Below are positions 53,808-62,272 of a DNA stretch of 64,000 nt, piece by piece. The notes under the pieces are model-generated. The model did not search any database, had not been told where the DNA came from, and saw only the letters and a list, made by a program, of their open reading frames with translations. Within the stretch, counting starts at the first letter, position 1. Each line of letters starts with the position of its first letter. Position numbers and translations under genes: made by a program. Source of the DNA: Aneurinibacillus soli (GTDB lineage Bacteria > Bacillota > Bacilli > Aneurinibacillales > Aneurinibacillaceae). Location: positions 1,939,001 through 2,003,000 of the forward strand of contig NZ_AP017312.1 in assembly GCF_002355375.1 (NCBI RefSeq), in the 5' to 3' direction.

Positions 53808-55000
53808 GTCTGATTGAAACCATCCGCTCGGTTCTGTTAAACATTCAGGCAAACAAGTTTCGGGTGTTTCTCACTTCACTTGGGATCATCATCGGGACGC
53901 TTACGATTGTGCTGGTGGTAGCTATCGGCAAGGGGAGCGAGCAGGCAGTATCCGAGCAGTTCAAGCGGTTAAGTGTCGAGACGATTGTCATTCGCCTGGG
54001 ACGAGATGCTCCGCCCAATAGTGAGATGACCAAAGAGCAGGCGTTCAAGATGAAAGAATTGGAGCACGTTCGCGATGTGAGTGCCGCGATCCACTCCCAA
54101 AGTCAGGTGAGCTATCGATCCACATCAGAGAGTGCTTCCATTATGGGCATTAGTGAATCGTACGCTTCGATGAATAACCTTGCATTAGAGACTGGCTTGA
54201 TGTTTACCGACCGGGATGGTGAGAAGCGGAACAAGGTGGCGCTTCTTGGCTATACTCTGGCCCAGACACTGTTCGGAGAAGATGTATCCGAGGCGCTTGG
54301 GAAACAGATTACGATCAAGGGCCGCAAGTATGAAGTGAAGGGTGTACTCAAGCGAGTGGGTGACACTGGACCAGGGGGTGGACCTGGCGGTGGCAGTACG
54401 GATGACAGTGTGTTTGTGCCATATGATGTGGCGGTCAAGTACACGGCGGGCAAACAGTCCAAACCAAATTACACGGCGCAGGCAACGGACATTAATTCGG
54501 TTGCCACAGCGATGAAGGAGATGCAGACGTACATCGAAGATACGACCGGCAAGACGGATGCGTATACGTTGATGGATGCGGGCAGTCGGCTGAATTCGGC
54601 TAAGGAAACAGCCCGTACGATGTCTGCGTTGTTAATTGGGGTTGCGGGTATCGTTCTACTAGTTGGCGGGATCGGCATTATGAATGTACTATTTGTATCC
54701 GTCAAGGAACGCACAAGAGAGATCGGGATTCTTAAGAGTATTGGTGCCAAGCGGCGGGATATTTTATTGGAGTTTTTGCTCGAATCGATCCTGATCAGCT
54801 TTGGTGGCGGGATAGTAGGCATCGTGCTTAGTATGCTGGTTATGCCGCTTATGGCGTACAGCAGCATCCGCGTGCTTTCCTCGGTGCAGGGCATGCTGCT
54901 TGGTCTTGCATTTGCGGTGCTGACCGGCACGTTTTTCGGTTACTATCCGGCATTGAAGGCATCGAAGCTGACGCCGATTGAAGCGTTGAATCATGAATAG
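53804..55000 (+). CDS. MacB-type ABC transporter permease (YknZ-like)
   Basis: 398 aa with the FtsX/MacB layout: one N-terminal membrane helix, a large extracellular MacB domain (about 45-270; GDTGPGGGPGGGSTDDSV is a Gly-rich loop within it) and three C-terminal helices starting at ALLIGVAGIVLLVGGIGIMNVL, with the cytoplasmic motif VKERTREIGILKSIGAKRRDIL. GTG start overlapping the previous stop by four bases. Works with the adaptor and the separate ATPase. Confidence 0.9.
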   Translation: MSLIETIRSVLLNIQANKFRVFLTSLGIIIGTLTIVLVVAIGKGSEQAVSEQFKRLSVETIVIRLGRDAPPNSEMTKEQAFKMKELEHVRDVSAAIHSQSQVSYRSTSESASIMGISESYASMNNLALETGLMFTDRDGEKRNKVALLGYTLAQTLFGEDVSEALGKQITIKGRKYEVKGVLKRVGDTGPGGGPGGGSTDDSVFVPYDVAVKYTAGKQSKPNYTAQATDINSVATAMKEMQTYIEDTTGKTDAYTLMDAGSRLNSAKETARTMSALLIGVAGIVLLVGGIGIMNVLFVSVKERTREIGILKSIGAKRRDILLEFLLESILISFGGGIVGIVLSMLVMPLMAYSSIRVLSSVQGMLLGLAFAVLTGTFFGYYPALKASKLTPIEALNHE

Positions 55001-55019
55001 AAATAATGGGGGAATACAA

Positions 55020-55553
55020 ATGAAGAAACGAGTGGGACTAATGGGGATATTACTGATGTTTGCTCTTGCGGCAACAGGCTGCGGTAATGCAACGGAACAA
55101 GGAACGGCGACTTCGGCTCAGGGACAAGGGGCAGCAAGCACGAATAGTGACCAAAAACCACAAGGAAAGTTTAGTCGCCCTGACCTGATGGGAGAAGTGG
55201 AATCGATTGTAGGCAATGAAGTGAAGCTGAAGCTGATTGAAATACCACAGCGAACAGGATCAGGGGCACAAGGGCAGCACTCAAGTTCCGGACAAGGCGG
55301 TCAGGGAGGAGGAAATACGAGCGGCACCGGACAAGCGCGTACGGTGAAATATACAGGACAAACGGAGACAGTGACTATTCCGGTTGGGGTTCCGCTTATT
55401 GCGATGTCGCGTGGCGACAACGGATTGGAAGAGACGGAAGTTGAGTTGAAAAGTATTAAGAAAGGCTCGATTCTGAGTATTACGTATGCCGATAAGACGG
55501 CTAAAACAATCTCGCGCGTTACCATTCGGACACCAAGACAGAGTGGACAGTAA
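55020..55553 (+). CDS. Predicted lipoprotein of the export operon
   Basis: 177 aa. A lipoprotein signal with lipobox ALAATGC is followed by a Ser/Gly/Gln-rich linker, a short conserved-looking region (LMGEVESIVGNEVKLKLIEIP), a second Gly/Gln/Ser-rich linker and a C-terminal beta domain (TVKYTGQTETVTIPVGVPLIAM). It resembles lipoproteins found beside MacAB-type transporters; its role is probably to assist the adaptor at the membrane surface. Start at 55020 follows GGGGGA. Sits between permease and ATPase. Confidence 0.8.
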   Translation: MKKRVGLMGILLMFALAATGCGNATEQGTATSAQGQGAASTNSDQKPQGKFSRPDLMGEVESIVGNEVKLKLIEIPQRTGSGAQGQHSSSGQGGQGGGNTSGTGQARTVKYTGQTETVTIPVGVPLIAMSRGDNGLEETEVELKSIKKGSILSITYADKTAKTISRVTIRTPRQSGQ

Positions 55554-55555
55554 AC

Positions 55556-56227
55556 ATGAGTGCGATCATTGAACTTACAGATATCAAAAAATCATTCGGC
55601 TCAGGTGAGAGTCGAGTAGACATATTGAAAGGCGTATCGCTTACGGTAGAAGAGGGGGAGTTCATGGCGATTCTTGGTCCGTCCGGTTCGGGAAAGACAA
55701 CGTTGATGAACATTCTCGGCTTGATTGATATAGCTGATGCGGGAGAGTATTTACTCGAAGGTGAGTCAGTTAGCCAGAAAAGTGAAAACGAATATGCGAC
55801 GATTCGCAATCAGAAGATCGGTTTTATTTTTCAGCGGTTCAATTTGATTGCTAAGTATTCTGCGCTGTACAATGTCGCGCTTCCTCTACTACTACGCGGG
55901 GAGAAGCGAGAAGTAGCAATGCAACAGGCGGAAGAGATGCTGACGCGTGTTGGACTCGGAGAACGATTGAAATACAGACCTGTCCAGTTATCTGGTGGTC
56001 AGCAGCAGCGCGTCGCCATTGCGCGGGCACTTGTCGGAGAGGCCAATATTTTTCTCGCAGATGAACCGACCGGAGCACTCGATTCCCGTACAGGTCAGGA
56101 TGTGATGAATATGCTCAAAGAGTTGAATCAGGCAGGCAAAACGATCATCATTATTACGCATGATCGGGGCATTGCGGATCAGACGAAGCGTGTCATTCAT
56201 GTGCGTGATGGATTGATTTATTCATAA
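55556..56227 (+). CDS. MacB-type ABC transporter ATP-binding protein (YknY-like)
   Basis: 223-aa nucleotide-binding subunit. Walker A GPSGSGKTT, Q-loop FQRFNLI, signature LSGGQQQRVAIARAL, Walker B IFLADEPTGALD and H-loop ITHD are all intact, in the LolD/MacB subfamily form. It starts two bases after the lipoprotein stop and completes the exporter. Confidence 0.95.
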   Translation: MSAIIELTDIKKSFGSGESRVDILKGVSLTVEEGEFMAILGPSGSGKTTLMNILGLIDIADAGEYLLEGESVSQKSENEYATIRNQKIGFIFQRFNLIAKYSALYNVALPLLLRGEKREVAMQQAEEMLTRVGLGERLKYRPVQLSGGQQQRVAIARALVGEANIFLADEPTGALDSRTGQDVMNMLKELNQAGKTIIIITHDRGIADQTKRVIHVRDGLIYS

Positions 56228-56235
56228 GTAGCGAA

Positions 56236-56286
56236 AGAGGCTGTCTCAAGCTAGAACATGGTGATTGAGACAACCTCTTTTTTTTT
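56236..56286 (+). terminator. Terminator of the MacA/MacB-type operon
   Basis: AGAGGCTGTCTCAA pairs with TTGAGACAACCTCT, followed by about nine T residues. The same GGCTGTC... hairpin type is seen at the margins of repeats R4 and R7. Confidence 0.88.
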
Positions 56287-56566
56287 CTTGATGTGGGTTT
56301 TCTCCAAAGTGTGGAGGAGGAGTGGGATCGGGCGGGGCCTCGTCACTTCGGTACGCTTACGGAGAAGTGGAGACTGTCCGCTCCAGGTGCCAGACGAAAT
56401 CGCCCACAATGCTTCGATGCCCACGATGTATGGACATCGAAGCATTGTGGGCAAAGGCACGTTCGTCTGATTCCTTCCGCTGAGAAGTCGCGTACAGGCG
56501 TTCCGTCGCCCCGCCCAATCCCGCTCCTAGCACACTTTGGTTAAACACCATCAAGCAATATCAAGA
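56287..56566. repeat. Dispersed palindromic repeat, copy R6
   Basis: Inverted relative to R5, about 280 bp. It runs from CTTGATGTGGGTTTTCTCCA to TTAAACACCATCAAGC. Its centre, ATCGCCCACAATGCTTCGATG and the facing CATCGAAGCATTGTGGGC, is a near-perfect long stem, making this the clearest fold-back of the family. Confidence 0.87.
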
Positions 56567-56579
56567 GGCTGAGCTTTGC

Positions 56580-56881
56580 TATGCATGAGAAAATAAGGAA
56601 GGCGTCTTTCGAAAGGCTAGTCGCGATCGAGCAAATTCGTTCTGGTGGCGAGTGGGTTTTGGTAAACCAAAACGTTGTGCGGGGAGGGGGAGAAGGAAGG
56701 AGCAAGAGAGCGCCTGTACGCACCTACTCAGCGAAGGGAGAACGGCGAACGAGCCTTTGCCCGCAATTCTTCGGTGAATCAACATCGTGGGCTTTTCTTT
56801 GCGGGCCAGTTCGCCGGGCTCCCGGAGCGGACAGCCATCGCTTCCCTGCAAGCGTACCGAAGCGAACGGCTCCTTCCTTCT
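56580..56881. repeat. Dispersed palindromic repeat, copy R7, left part
   Basis: Inverse of R4, including about 75 bases outside the palindromic core. It is interrupted at 56881 by the IS4-family element and continues at 58330. Joining the two parts gives about 388 bp, the length of R4. Confidence 0.85.
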
Positions 56882-58319
56882 CAATGTTGTCAGGTTAGTG
56901 GATTTTGTCGGATTTTGGTATAGTAGAGGTAAACAATGGAAGCGAGCGATATAGCGTGAAAAAAAAGGGAAAACGTTGTTGGAATGTGCAATACGTATGA
57001 TTTACGGAGAAGCGTTTAAAAATCAGTCCAGAAAAAGCGAGAAGGATTTCACGAGAAACAGAAAAATTAGGTTTGTACCCTTGATCTGCATGTTGCTCCG
57101 AATGATTCGGAAATCAACACAACTGGAACTCGATGAGTTCCGTGAGATCTTCCTGCCGGAATCAGCAGAAACAACTTCCTATACAAAACAATCCTTTTCG
57201 GAAGCAAGACAAAAGCTATCTCCGATCGCGTTTACCCTTCTAAACGATGAGATCATTCGGGGATTTTATGCCGATGACGATTTCAAAACCTATAAAGGAT
57301 TCCGTCTGTTAGCCATAGACGGCAGCGTCATGGAAATACCCAATACGAAAGAAATGCAACAAACGTATGGGTATATAAGAAACTATAAGGAAGGATTCAA
57401 AGCGGCCCGCGCTCGTTCCTCCCACCTATTTGATCTTGAAAACAAAATTGCTATTAGTACATGTCTTACCCGATATGACGACAATGAACGAAATCTGGCG
57501 AAACAAAATATAGAAAAGCTGTTGAGCTTCGAGCAGTCCCATATCCCCAACTTGATTCTGTTTGATCGTGGATATCCATCGGCTGATTTCATCTTGTATC
57601 TGCAGGAGAAAGGCCTCAAGTACGTCATGCGATCCCAACACTGTTTCTACAAGGAAGTGGAGAATACGACCAGCCTCGATGAGGCTGTGCGAATCGAAGT
57701 CACAAAGGAACGAGCTAAAGCGTTAAAAAGGCAAGGAACACCGATCAAGAAAGGAACCGTTCTGGAGGTTCGCGTTCTAAAGGTGGAGTTGCCCACCGGA
57801 GAAATCGAAATTTTGCTTACGAATCTAGGTGTGGACGAGCTTAGCCATGAAGAAAGCAAGTCGCTTTATTTTAAAAGGTGGGGAATCGAAACCCGATTTA
57901 ACGAGTTAAAACATAAATTTGAGATCGAAAATTTTTCCGGTGAGAAGCCGATACTCATCGAACAGGATTTCTACGCGACCGTGTTCTTGAGTAATATTGC
58001 GTCCATCTTTGAGCAGGAAGCTGAGGCAGAGTTACAGGAAAAAAATAAGGGCAAAACACTCAAGTACGAAGAATATCGCATCAATAAAAACATTCTGATA
58101 GGCAAATTGAGGAACCGCCTGATCCACATGATTTTGGAGGAGGACGCTCGTAAAAAGGACATCCTGTATGAGCGTTTTCTGAAAGAACTTCAGCGCAATA
58201 TCGTTCCTGTCCGTAAAAATCGAGCGTTCAAACGGGATAAACAGAGTAGGGCGAATCGCTATGCAAAATCAAAGCGACGTAGCTTGTAGAGGGGCGGGAA
58301 GCTTAACCTGACAACATTG
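56882..58319 (+). mobile_element. IS4-family insertion sequence, 1438 bp, intact
   Basis: Perfect 16-bp terminal inverted repeats CAATGTTGTCAGGTTA at 56882 and ending 58319, flanked by the 10-bp target duplication CCTTCCTTCT (56872-56881 and 58320-58329). One transposase gene is inside. Perfect ends, duplication and complete gene point to a recent, probably active insertion. The target is the right arm of repeat R7. Confidence 0.95.
56976..58289 (+). CDS. IS4-family DDE transposase
   Basis: 437 aa with TTG start; an in-frame ATG at 56997 is the alternative. The catalytic triad is visible: Asp in LLAIDGS, Asp in LFDRGYPSADF and Glu in the IS4 signature Y-(2)-R-(3)-E-(6)-K, read as YFKRWGIETRFNELK. 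The C-terminus is highly basic (KRDKQSRANRYAKSKRRSL). No stop or frameshift interrupts it, so it is likely functional. It catalyses cut-and-paste movement of the surrounding element. Confidence 0.95.
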   Translation: MLECAIRMIYGEAFKNQSRKSEKDFTRNRKIRFVPLICMLLRMIRKSTQLELDEFREIFLPESAETTSYTKQSFSEARQKLSPIAFTLLNDEIIRGFYADDDFKTYKGFRLLAIDGSVMEIPNTKEMQQTYGYIRNYKEGFKAARARSSHLFDLENKIAISTCLTRYDDNERNLAKQNIEKLLSFEQSHIPNLILFDRGYPSADFILYLQEKGLKYVMRSQHCFYKEVENTTSLDEAVRIEVTKERAKALKRQGTPIKKGTVLEVRVLKVELPTGEIEILLTNLGVDELSHEESKSLYFKRWGIETRFNELKHKFEIENFSGEKPILIEQDFYATVFLSNIASIFEQEAEAELQEKNKGKTLKYEEYRINKNILIGKLRNRLIHMILEEDARKKDILYERFLKELQRNIVPVRKNRAFKRDKQSRANRYAKSKRRSL

Positions 58320-58329
58320 CCTTCCTTCT

Positions 58330-58415
58330 CCCCCTCCCTCACCACTACACGTTGTCGATTCTACAAAACAGAGGCTATCCCGCTTACCATGTTCTGGTTT
58401 TTAGGACAGCCTCGT
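58330..58415. repeat. Dispersed palindromic repeat, copy R7, right part
   Basis: Continues R7 after the insertion: CCCCCTCCCTCACCACTACA and then a terminator-like hairpin GAGGCTATCC/GGACAGCCTC, matching the inverse of 16226-16320 in R4. Confidence 0.8.
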
Positions 58416-58418
58416 TTC

Positions 58419-58808
58419 CTACATGTTATTAATCATATCCATAAGGCCGGGACGATCACGGCCAAATACTTTCCGCTCGACATAGATGTGATACGCGAAT
58501 TCCTCCACGCAAAGGGCAACGGTGACCAGCGTGAAGAGAAAGGCTTGACCATAGCCAACAGAAAAGCCAAGAAGTACATGCAGTCCCCACAGTCCACTTA
58601 CTACAAGTAGCGCATCTGATAGCAGGCCGACTGTACTGCCAAAATACCGCAAAATTACGAGATCGCCTAGCAGGTATGTTACCGTGGCCATAACAAATAC
58701 GAGCGTAAATACGAGATGAAAAGGCTCGTGGTAAACAAGACCGATAAACAAAGAAAAGTTAGCTGTGAAGCGGAGAAGTTTAATGAGGTAAGCTTTGATA
58801 TAGTTCAT
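58419..58808 (-). CDS. DUF2512 (YndM-like) membrane protein
   Basis: 129 aa with four hydrophobic segments and a polar C-terminal tail (YVERKVFGRDRPGLMDMINNM). The opening MNYIKAYLIKLLRF and the region YLLGDLVILRYFGSTVGLLSDALL fit the DUF2512/YndM family, common in spore-forming Bacillales and of unknown function. AAAGGAG lies about 14 bases before the ATG, rather far. Monocistronic, next to the disrupted repeat. Confidence 0.8.
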   Translation of the reverse strand: MNYIKAYLIKLLRFTANFSLFIGLVYHEPFHLVFTLVFVMATVTYLLGDLVILRYFGSTVGLLSDALLVVSGLWGLHVLLGFSVGYGQAFLFTLVTVALCVEEFAYHIYVERKVFGRDRPGLMDMINNM

Positions 58809-58975
58809 GGAAAACAGATGGCTCCTTTCCTCTTTATCATCTAAATTATACCATAGCCCGTTTTGTATGCTTCAATGATATGCTGGGGGAACTCCCCTAA
58901 TTTTACGGACATTGCCCAGATTTCTTTTTTATGATAGAATTATCAGAAAATAAAGAATACTAAAGAGGAGAATAT

Positions 58976-59395
58976 ATGGTTAGAACGAGAGTAGAAGGGA
59001 ATGTCATTTATGTAAAATGGGAAAATGCATGGCGCACGCTTGGAATCGGCCTGTGCGTACTCGCTCTTTTGCTGACAGGTGTCCATCTGGCAGGGGTGTA
59101 TGGCAATCCGTTCACTAAGGAAGAATTGAGGGAAGAGGTCCGCAATCGCCTGCTGGCAGGTGGAAAGTACAAAGAGAGCGACATTGTACGGATGGCTTGC
59201 AAATACAGCAGCAACGGCTCATATACGGTCTACGTAACATTTGCAGATGAAATAATCCAGTCGTATGAATACGTTCTGGACAAAAACGGTATCGCTTTCG
59301 TTTTGGCTGGAGAAGCAGAGAAAGAGGAGCAAAAAGAGGTAGACAGATTGGGAGAGACGATTACAGTGGAGGACTTGAGTATATATCAGGATTGA
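58976..59395 (+). CDS. DUF3139-like single-pass membrane protein
   Basis: 139 aa. One membrane helix (about 21-41), then an extracytoplasmic domain with GNPFTKEELREEVRNRLLAGGKYKESDI, which matches the DUF3139 pattern, and an acidic tail. Function unknown. AGAGGAG precedes the ATG. Confidence 0.75.
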   Translation: MVRTRVEGNVIYVKWENAWRTLGIGLCVLALLLTGVHLAGVYGNPFTKEELREEVRNRLLAGGKYKESDIVRMACKYSSNGSYTVYVTFADEIIQSYEYVLDKNGIAFVLAGEAEKEEQKEVDRLGETITVEDLSIYQD

Positions 59396-59478
59396 GCCAA
59401 CACAAAAATGTAAGCGGTAACAATTGGTGAGAGAATAGCATCGTATGACCTTGCTGAATGAGGGAAGGTACGGATACA

Positions 59479-60909
59479 ATGGGTTGTACCACTACCATTC
59501 AGAAAGATGGGACAATGATGCATACGAACGAAATAAACAGATTGGATATTTCAGAAGCAGTGGCACGCCAGCGTGAGTATTACCAGAGTGGGCGGACATA
59601 TGCTGCCACCGAACGTCGAACACACCTGAAGGCTTTGCTTGATGTGATCAAGCGGTATGAACCGAAAATTATCGAAGCACTGCGACATGATTTGAACAAA
59701 GGTGAGTTCGAAGCATATACGACGGAGATCGGGATTTTATATGAAGAAATTCGGTTCAGCATGAAGCGGATTGACAGGTGGATGCGGCCAAAGCGAGTGA
59801 GAACATCCCGCATTCACCTCGGAGCAAAAAGCTGGATTGTACCGGAGCCATACGGTACAGTGCTTATTGTTGCACCGTGGAACTATCCGTTCCAACTGGC
59901 GATCTCACCCTTGATCGGTGCGATTGCGGCAGGCAACACGGCAATTCTGAAACCGTCCGAGTTGACACCACATGTGTCTGCGCTGCTTGCACAGCTAATC
60001 CGTGAGACGTTTGCCCCCGAACATGTCAGAGTAATCGAAGGTGGCGTGGAGACGAACACAGAGTTGCTCCGACAGAAGTTTGACCACATTTTCTTCACCG
60101 GGAGTGTCGCAGTCGGCAGAATTGTCATGGAGGCGGCCGCTAAGCAGCTTATCCCGGTCACGCTTGAACTCGGAGGAAAAAGCCCATGCATTGTCCATCA
60201 CGATGCGAACATAGAGCTTGCGGCGAAGCGCATTGCATTTGGTAAATTTACGAATGCCGGGCAGACGTGCGTTGCGCCGGATTATTTGTTCGTCCATACG
60301 AGCATAAAGGATGAGTTGCTTGCCGCTCTTAGGCGGACCATTGAAGAGTTTTACGGGTGTGAACCGCTACGCCATCCAGATTACGGCCGTATCGTTAGTC
60401 GTCGACACTTTGACCGGCTGGCTGGATTCCTATGTGATGGCACGATTGTCACAGGCGGGCAGATAGATGCGGAAAAATTACAGATTGCGCCGACGATTCT
60501 TGAGGATATACACGTGGAGTCTCCTGTTATGCAGGAGGAGATTTTCGGTCCAGTGCTTCCGCTGTTGACGTATGACATGATCGAAGAAGTTATTACGGCG
60601 GTAAACGCCAGGCCGAAGCCGCTTGCGCTCTATTTGTTCACACAGGACAGCAATGTAGAGGATCAGGTTGTAAAGTGTATTTCGTATGGCGGCGGCTGCA
60701 TTAACGACACGCTTATGCATGTGGCCAGTCCGTATTTGCCATTTGGCGGTGTGGGCGAAAGCGGTGTAGGAAGCTATCACGGCAAAAGTAGCTTCGACAC
60801 ATTTACACATTATAAAAGCATACTGAAACAAACAACCTTGTTTGACTTTTCATTCCGCTACCCGTCTTCGAAAATCGGGCTTAGCCTTATACGAAAACTG
60901 TTAAAGTAA
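59479..60909 (+). CDS. Aldehyde dehydrogenase, class 3-like (YwdH type)
   Basis: About 476 aa. NAD(P)-dependent oxidation of fatty or aromatic aldehydes. Motifs: [30 protein letters not shown], the base in [11 protein letters not shown], the catalytic Cys in [10 protein letters not shown] and the C-terminal [24 protein letters not shown] characteristic of class 3/YwdH enzymes. A hydrophobic, basic C-terminus ([18 protein letters not shown]) could associate with membranes. I take ATG 59479 with AGGGAAGG upstream; ATG 59458 and 59515 are alternatives. Followed by a terminator. Confidence 0.88.
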   Translation: MGCTTTIQKDGTMMHTNEINRLDISEAVARQREYYQSGRTYAATERRTHLKALLDVIKRYEPKIIEALRHDLNKGEFEAYTTEIGILYEEIRFSMKRIDRWMRPKRVRTSRIHLGAKSWIVPEPYGTVLIVAPWNYPFQLAISPLIGAIAAGNTAILKPSELTPHVSALLAQLIRETFAPEHVRVIEGGVETNTELLRQKFDHIFFTGSVAVGRIVMEAAAKQLIPVTLELGGKSPCIVHHDANIELAAKRIAFGKFTNAGQTCVAPDYLFVHTSIKDELLAALRRTIEEFYGCEPLRHPDYGRIVSRRHFDRLAGFLCDGTIVTGGQIDAEKLQIAPTILEDIHVESPVMQEEIFGPVLPLLTYDMIEEVITAVNARPKPLALYLFTQDSNVEDQVVKCISYGGGCINDTLMHVASPYLPFGGVGESGVGSYHGKSSFDTFTHYKSILKQTTLFDFSFRYPSSKIGLSLIRKLLK

Positions 60910-60938
60910 AAAACGTGTAATTTGCAGATAGGGTGAGG

Positions 60939-60973
60939 AGCTGTCCCGCATGTAGGCGGGACAGCTATTTTTT
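60939..60973 (+). terminator. Terminator after aldehyde dehydrogenase
   Basis: AGCTGTCCCGC pairs with GCGGGACAGCT around a six-base loop, then ATTTTTT. The following CTACTCCCTCACCACACATCGG resembles the margin of the dispersed repeats and may be a remnant. Confidence 0.9.
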
Positions 60974-61012
60974 CTCGCTCTACTCCCTCACCACACATCG
61001 GAAGATTAAATC

Positions 61013-61594
61013 TTATGAAGCTGAAGTTCGAGTCACTTTCCACGCCTGCCAACTAGTAAACAGCACAATGGCGAGCGCGACGACAGCGTCAAGTCGATAC
61101 AGTTGCGTACGATTGATAAGGAGCAACGCAATTGCTGCGGCGATTGATACATAGCCTGCCGTCAAAAGTCGAGCAGCGTTTGCGACGAGCAGGGAGGGAG
61201 TTTGCGCATCACTCATGTTTTGCATGGTCTTGCCAAAACTGCCATTAATCAGTGCGCCGATGCCGGCTACGACAGCACCGACTACAGGCAAAAGCACAGG
61301 TTCGGGGTGCGAAATGTTCTGTACAGACACGAAGGCGATCCAAAGTCCACCGCCCACTACAAATACGAGTGCGGCAAGAAGTATTTTTTTAGATGGGTCT
61401 GTATAGCGGGAATCACCGCTGCGCAGGGTAAGAAAAACAGCGGTAGAAGCTGCTGCACACAGGAGTGAATACAGTTCGACAGCAGCTACAGTAAGTGAGC
61501 CAGTCAGTAGTGTAATAAATCCTGTCATACAGAAGACGAATAAACTACAGGCAATCGATAAACCCGCAAAGCGGATAGCAGTAGCAATGTTCAT
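61013..61594 (-). CDS. CDF-like integral membrane protein lacking metal-site residues
   Basis: 193 aa with about six hydrophobic segments. The C-terminal third (ANAARLLTAGYVSIAAAIALLL and LDAVVALAIVLFTSWQAWKV) resembles the last two helices of cation diffusion facilitators. The HxxxD/DxxxD zinc-binding motifs and the cytoplasmic C-terminal domain of true CDF transporters are absent. It may be a degenerate paralogue or a different small membrane family. Divergent from the rhodanese gene. Confidence 0.6.
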   Translation of the reverse strand: MNIATAIRFAGLSIACSLFVFCMTGFITLLTGSLTVAAVELYSLLCAAASTAVFLTLRSGDSRYTDPSKKILLAALVFVVGGGLWIAFVSVQNISHPEPVLLPVVGAVVAGIGALINGSFGKTMQNMSDAQTPSLLVANAARLLTAGYVSIAAAIALLLINRTQLYRLDAVVALAIVLFTSWQAWKVTRTSAS

Positions 61595-61701
61595 TTTCTT
61601 AGGACGTCCTTTCTTGAAATCTTTAGTAGCTAATTGAACTCATTTGTAGTTCCATTCTCTATTGAACCACAGTCACGCTAGATTTGGAATCATAATCCCG
61701 A

Positions 61702-61758
61702 TTGACAGAAACATAAGTTGCGAGCATAATCGAAGTATATTAAATACCCTATGGGGTA
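61702..61758 (+). promoter_or_regulatory. Rhodanese promoter with CsoR/CstR-type operator
   Basis: TTGACA (61702), a 17-base spacer and CATAAT (61725-61730). ATACCCTATGGGGTA at 61744-61758, just after the predicted start, is a palindrome of the CsoR/CstR class (ATACCC...GGGTAT). Confidence 0.75.
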
Positions 61759-61774
61759 AGAAGGAGAGAGACAA

Positions 61775-62089
61775 ATGTCACGCATTGTTAATATTTTGTC
61801 ACAGCAGGTACAAGAGAGGCAGCAGCAAGGAGAAAAACTGCGAATTATTGATGTACGAGAACAGGAAGAAGTCGCACAGGGCATCATTCCAGGTGCTGTT
61901 CACATCCGGCTGTCTGAGTTGCCGAATCGGCTTAGTGAAATTGATAAAAGTGCAGAAACGATTTTTGTCTGTCGGGGTGGCAATCGTAGCAGCATGGCTT
62001 GTGAGTACTTGTTGGACCTTGGTTATACGAATGTTAAGAATTTAATGGGTGGAATGAATGGTTGGGATGGGCCGATTGAAAAACGGTAA
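61775..62089 (+). CDS. Single-domain rhodanese sulfurtransferase
   Basis: 104 aa. Transfers sulfane sulfur through a persulfide on its catalytic Cys. The active loop is CRGGNRSS near residue 67, with the preceding LRIIDVREQEEVAQGIIPGA and the C-terminal GYTNVKNLMGGMNGWDG typical of the family. AAGGAGAG precedes the ATG. The CstR-like operator in its promoter suggests induction by reactive sulfur species, or by copper if CsoR from 28.7 kb acts in trans. Confidence 0.92.
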   Translation: MSRIVNILSQQVQERQQQGEKLRIIDVREQEEVAQGIIPGAVHIRLSELPNRLSEIDKSAETIFVCRGGNRSSMACEYLLDLGYTNVKNLMGGMNGWDGPIEKR

Positions 62090-62108
62090 TATGATACGCA
62101 ATGTAGCT

Positions 62109-62148
62109 AAAACACTGGCCTGATTTTGTTCAGGCCAGTGTTTTTTTT
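62109..62148 (+). terminator. Terminator after rhodanese
   Basis: AACACTGGCCTG pairs with CAGGCCAGTGTT around an eight-base loop, then a T-run. Confidence 0.93.
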
Positions 62149-62272
62149 GAGAGGAATATGCAAAATAAATATGAAACTTCACTTATTTTGTCCCGTATAA
62201 GCATACAAAATAGATAAAATATGGAGATCGCATTTTGGGAACTGGCGAGGAAACGGAAGAAAGAGGTGACCA

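Noticed and set aside
52932-53852. 306-codon open frame antisense to the MacA-type adaptor.
   Set aside because: His/Arg/Leu-rich composition of an antisense shadow, no start context and fully covered by a well-supported gene.
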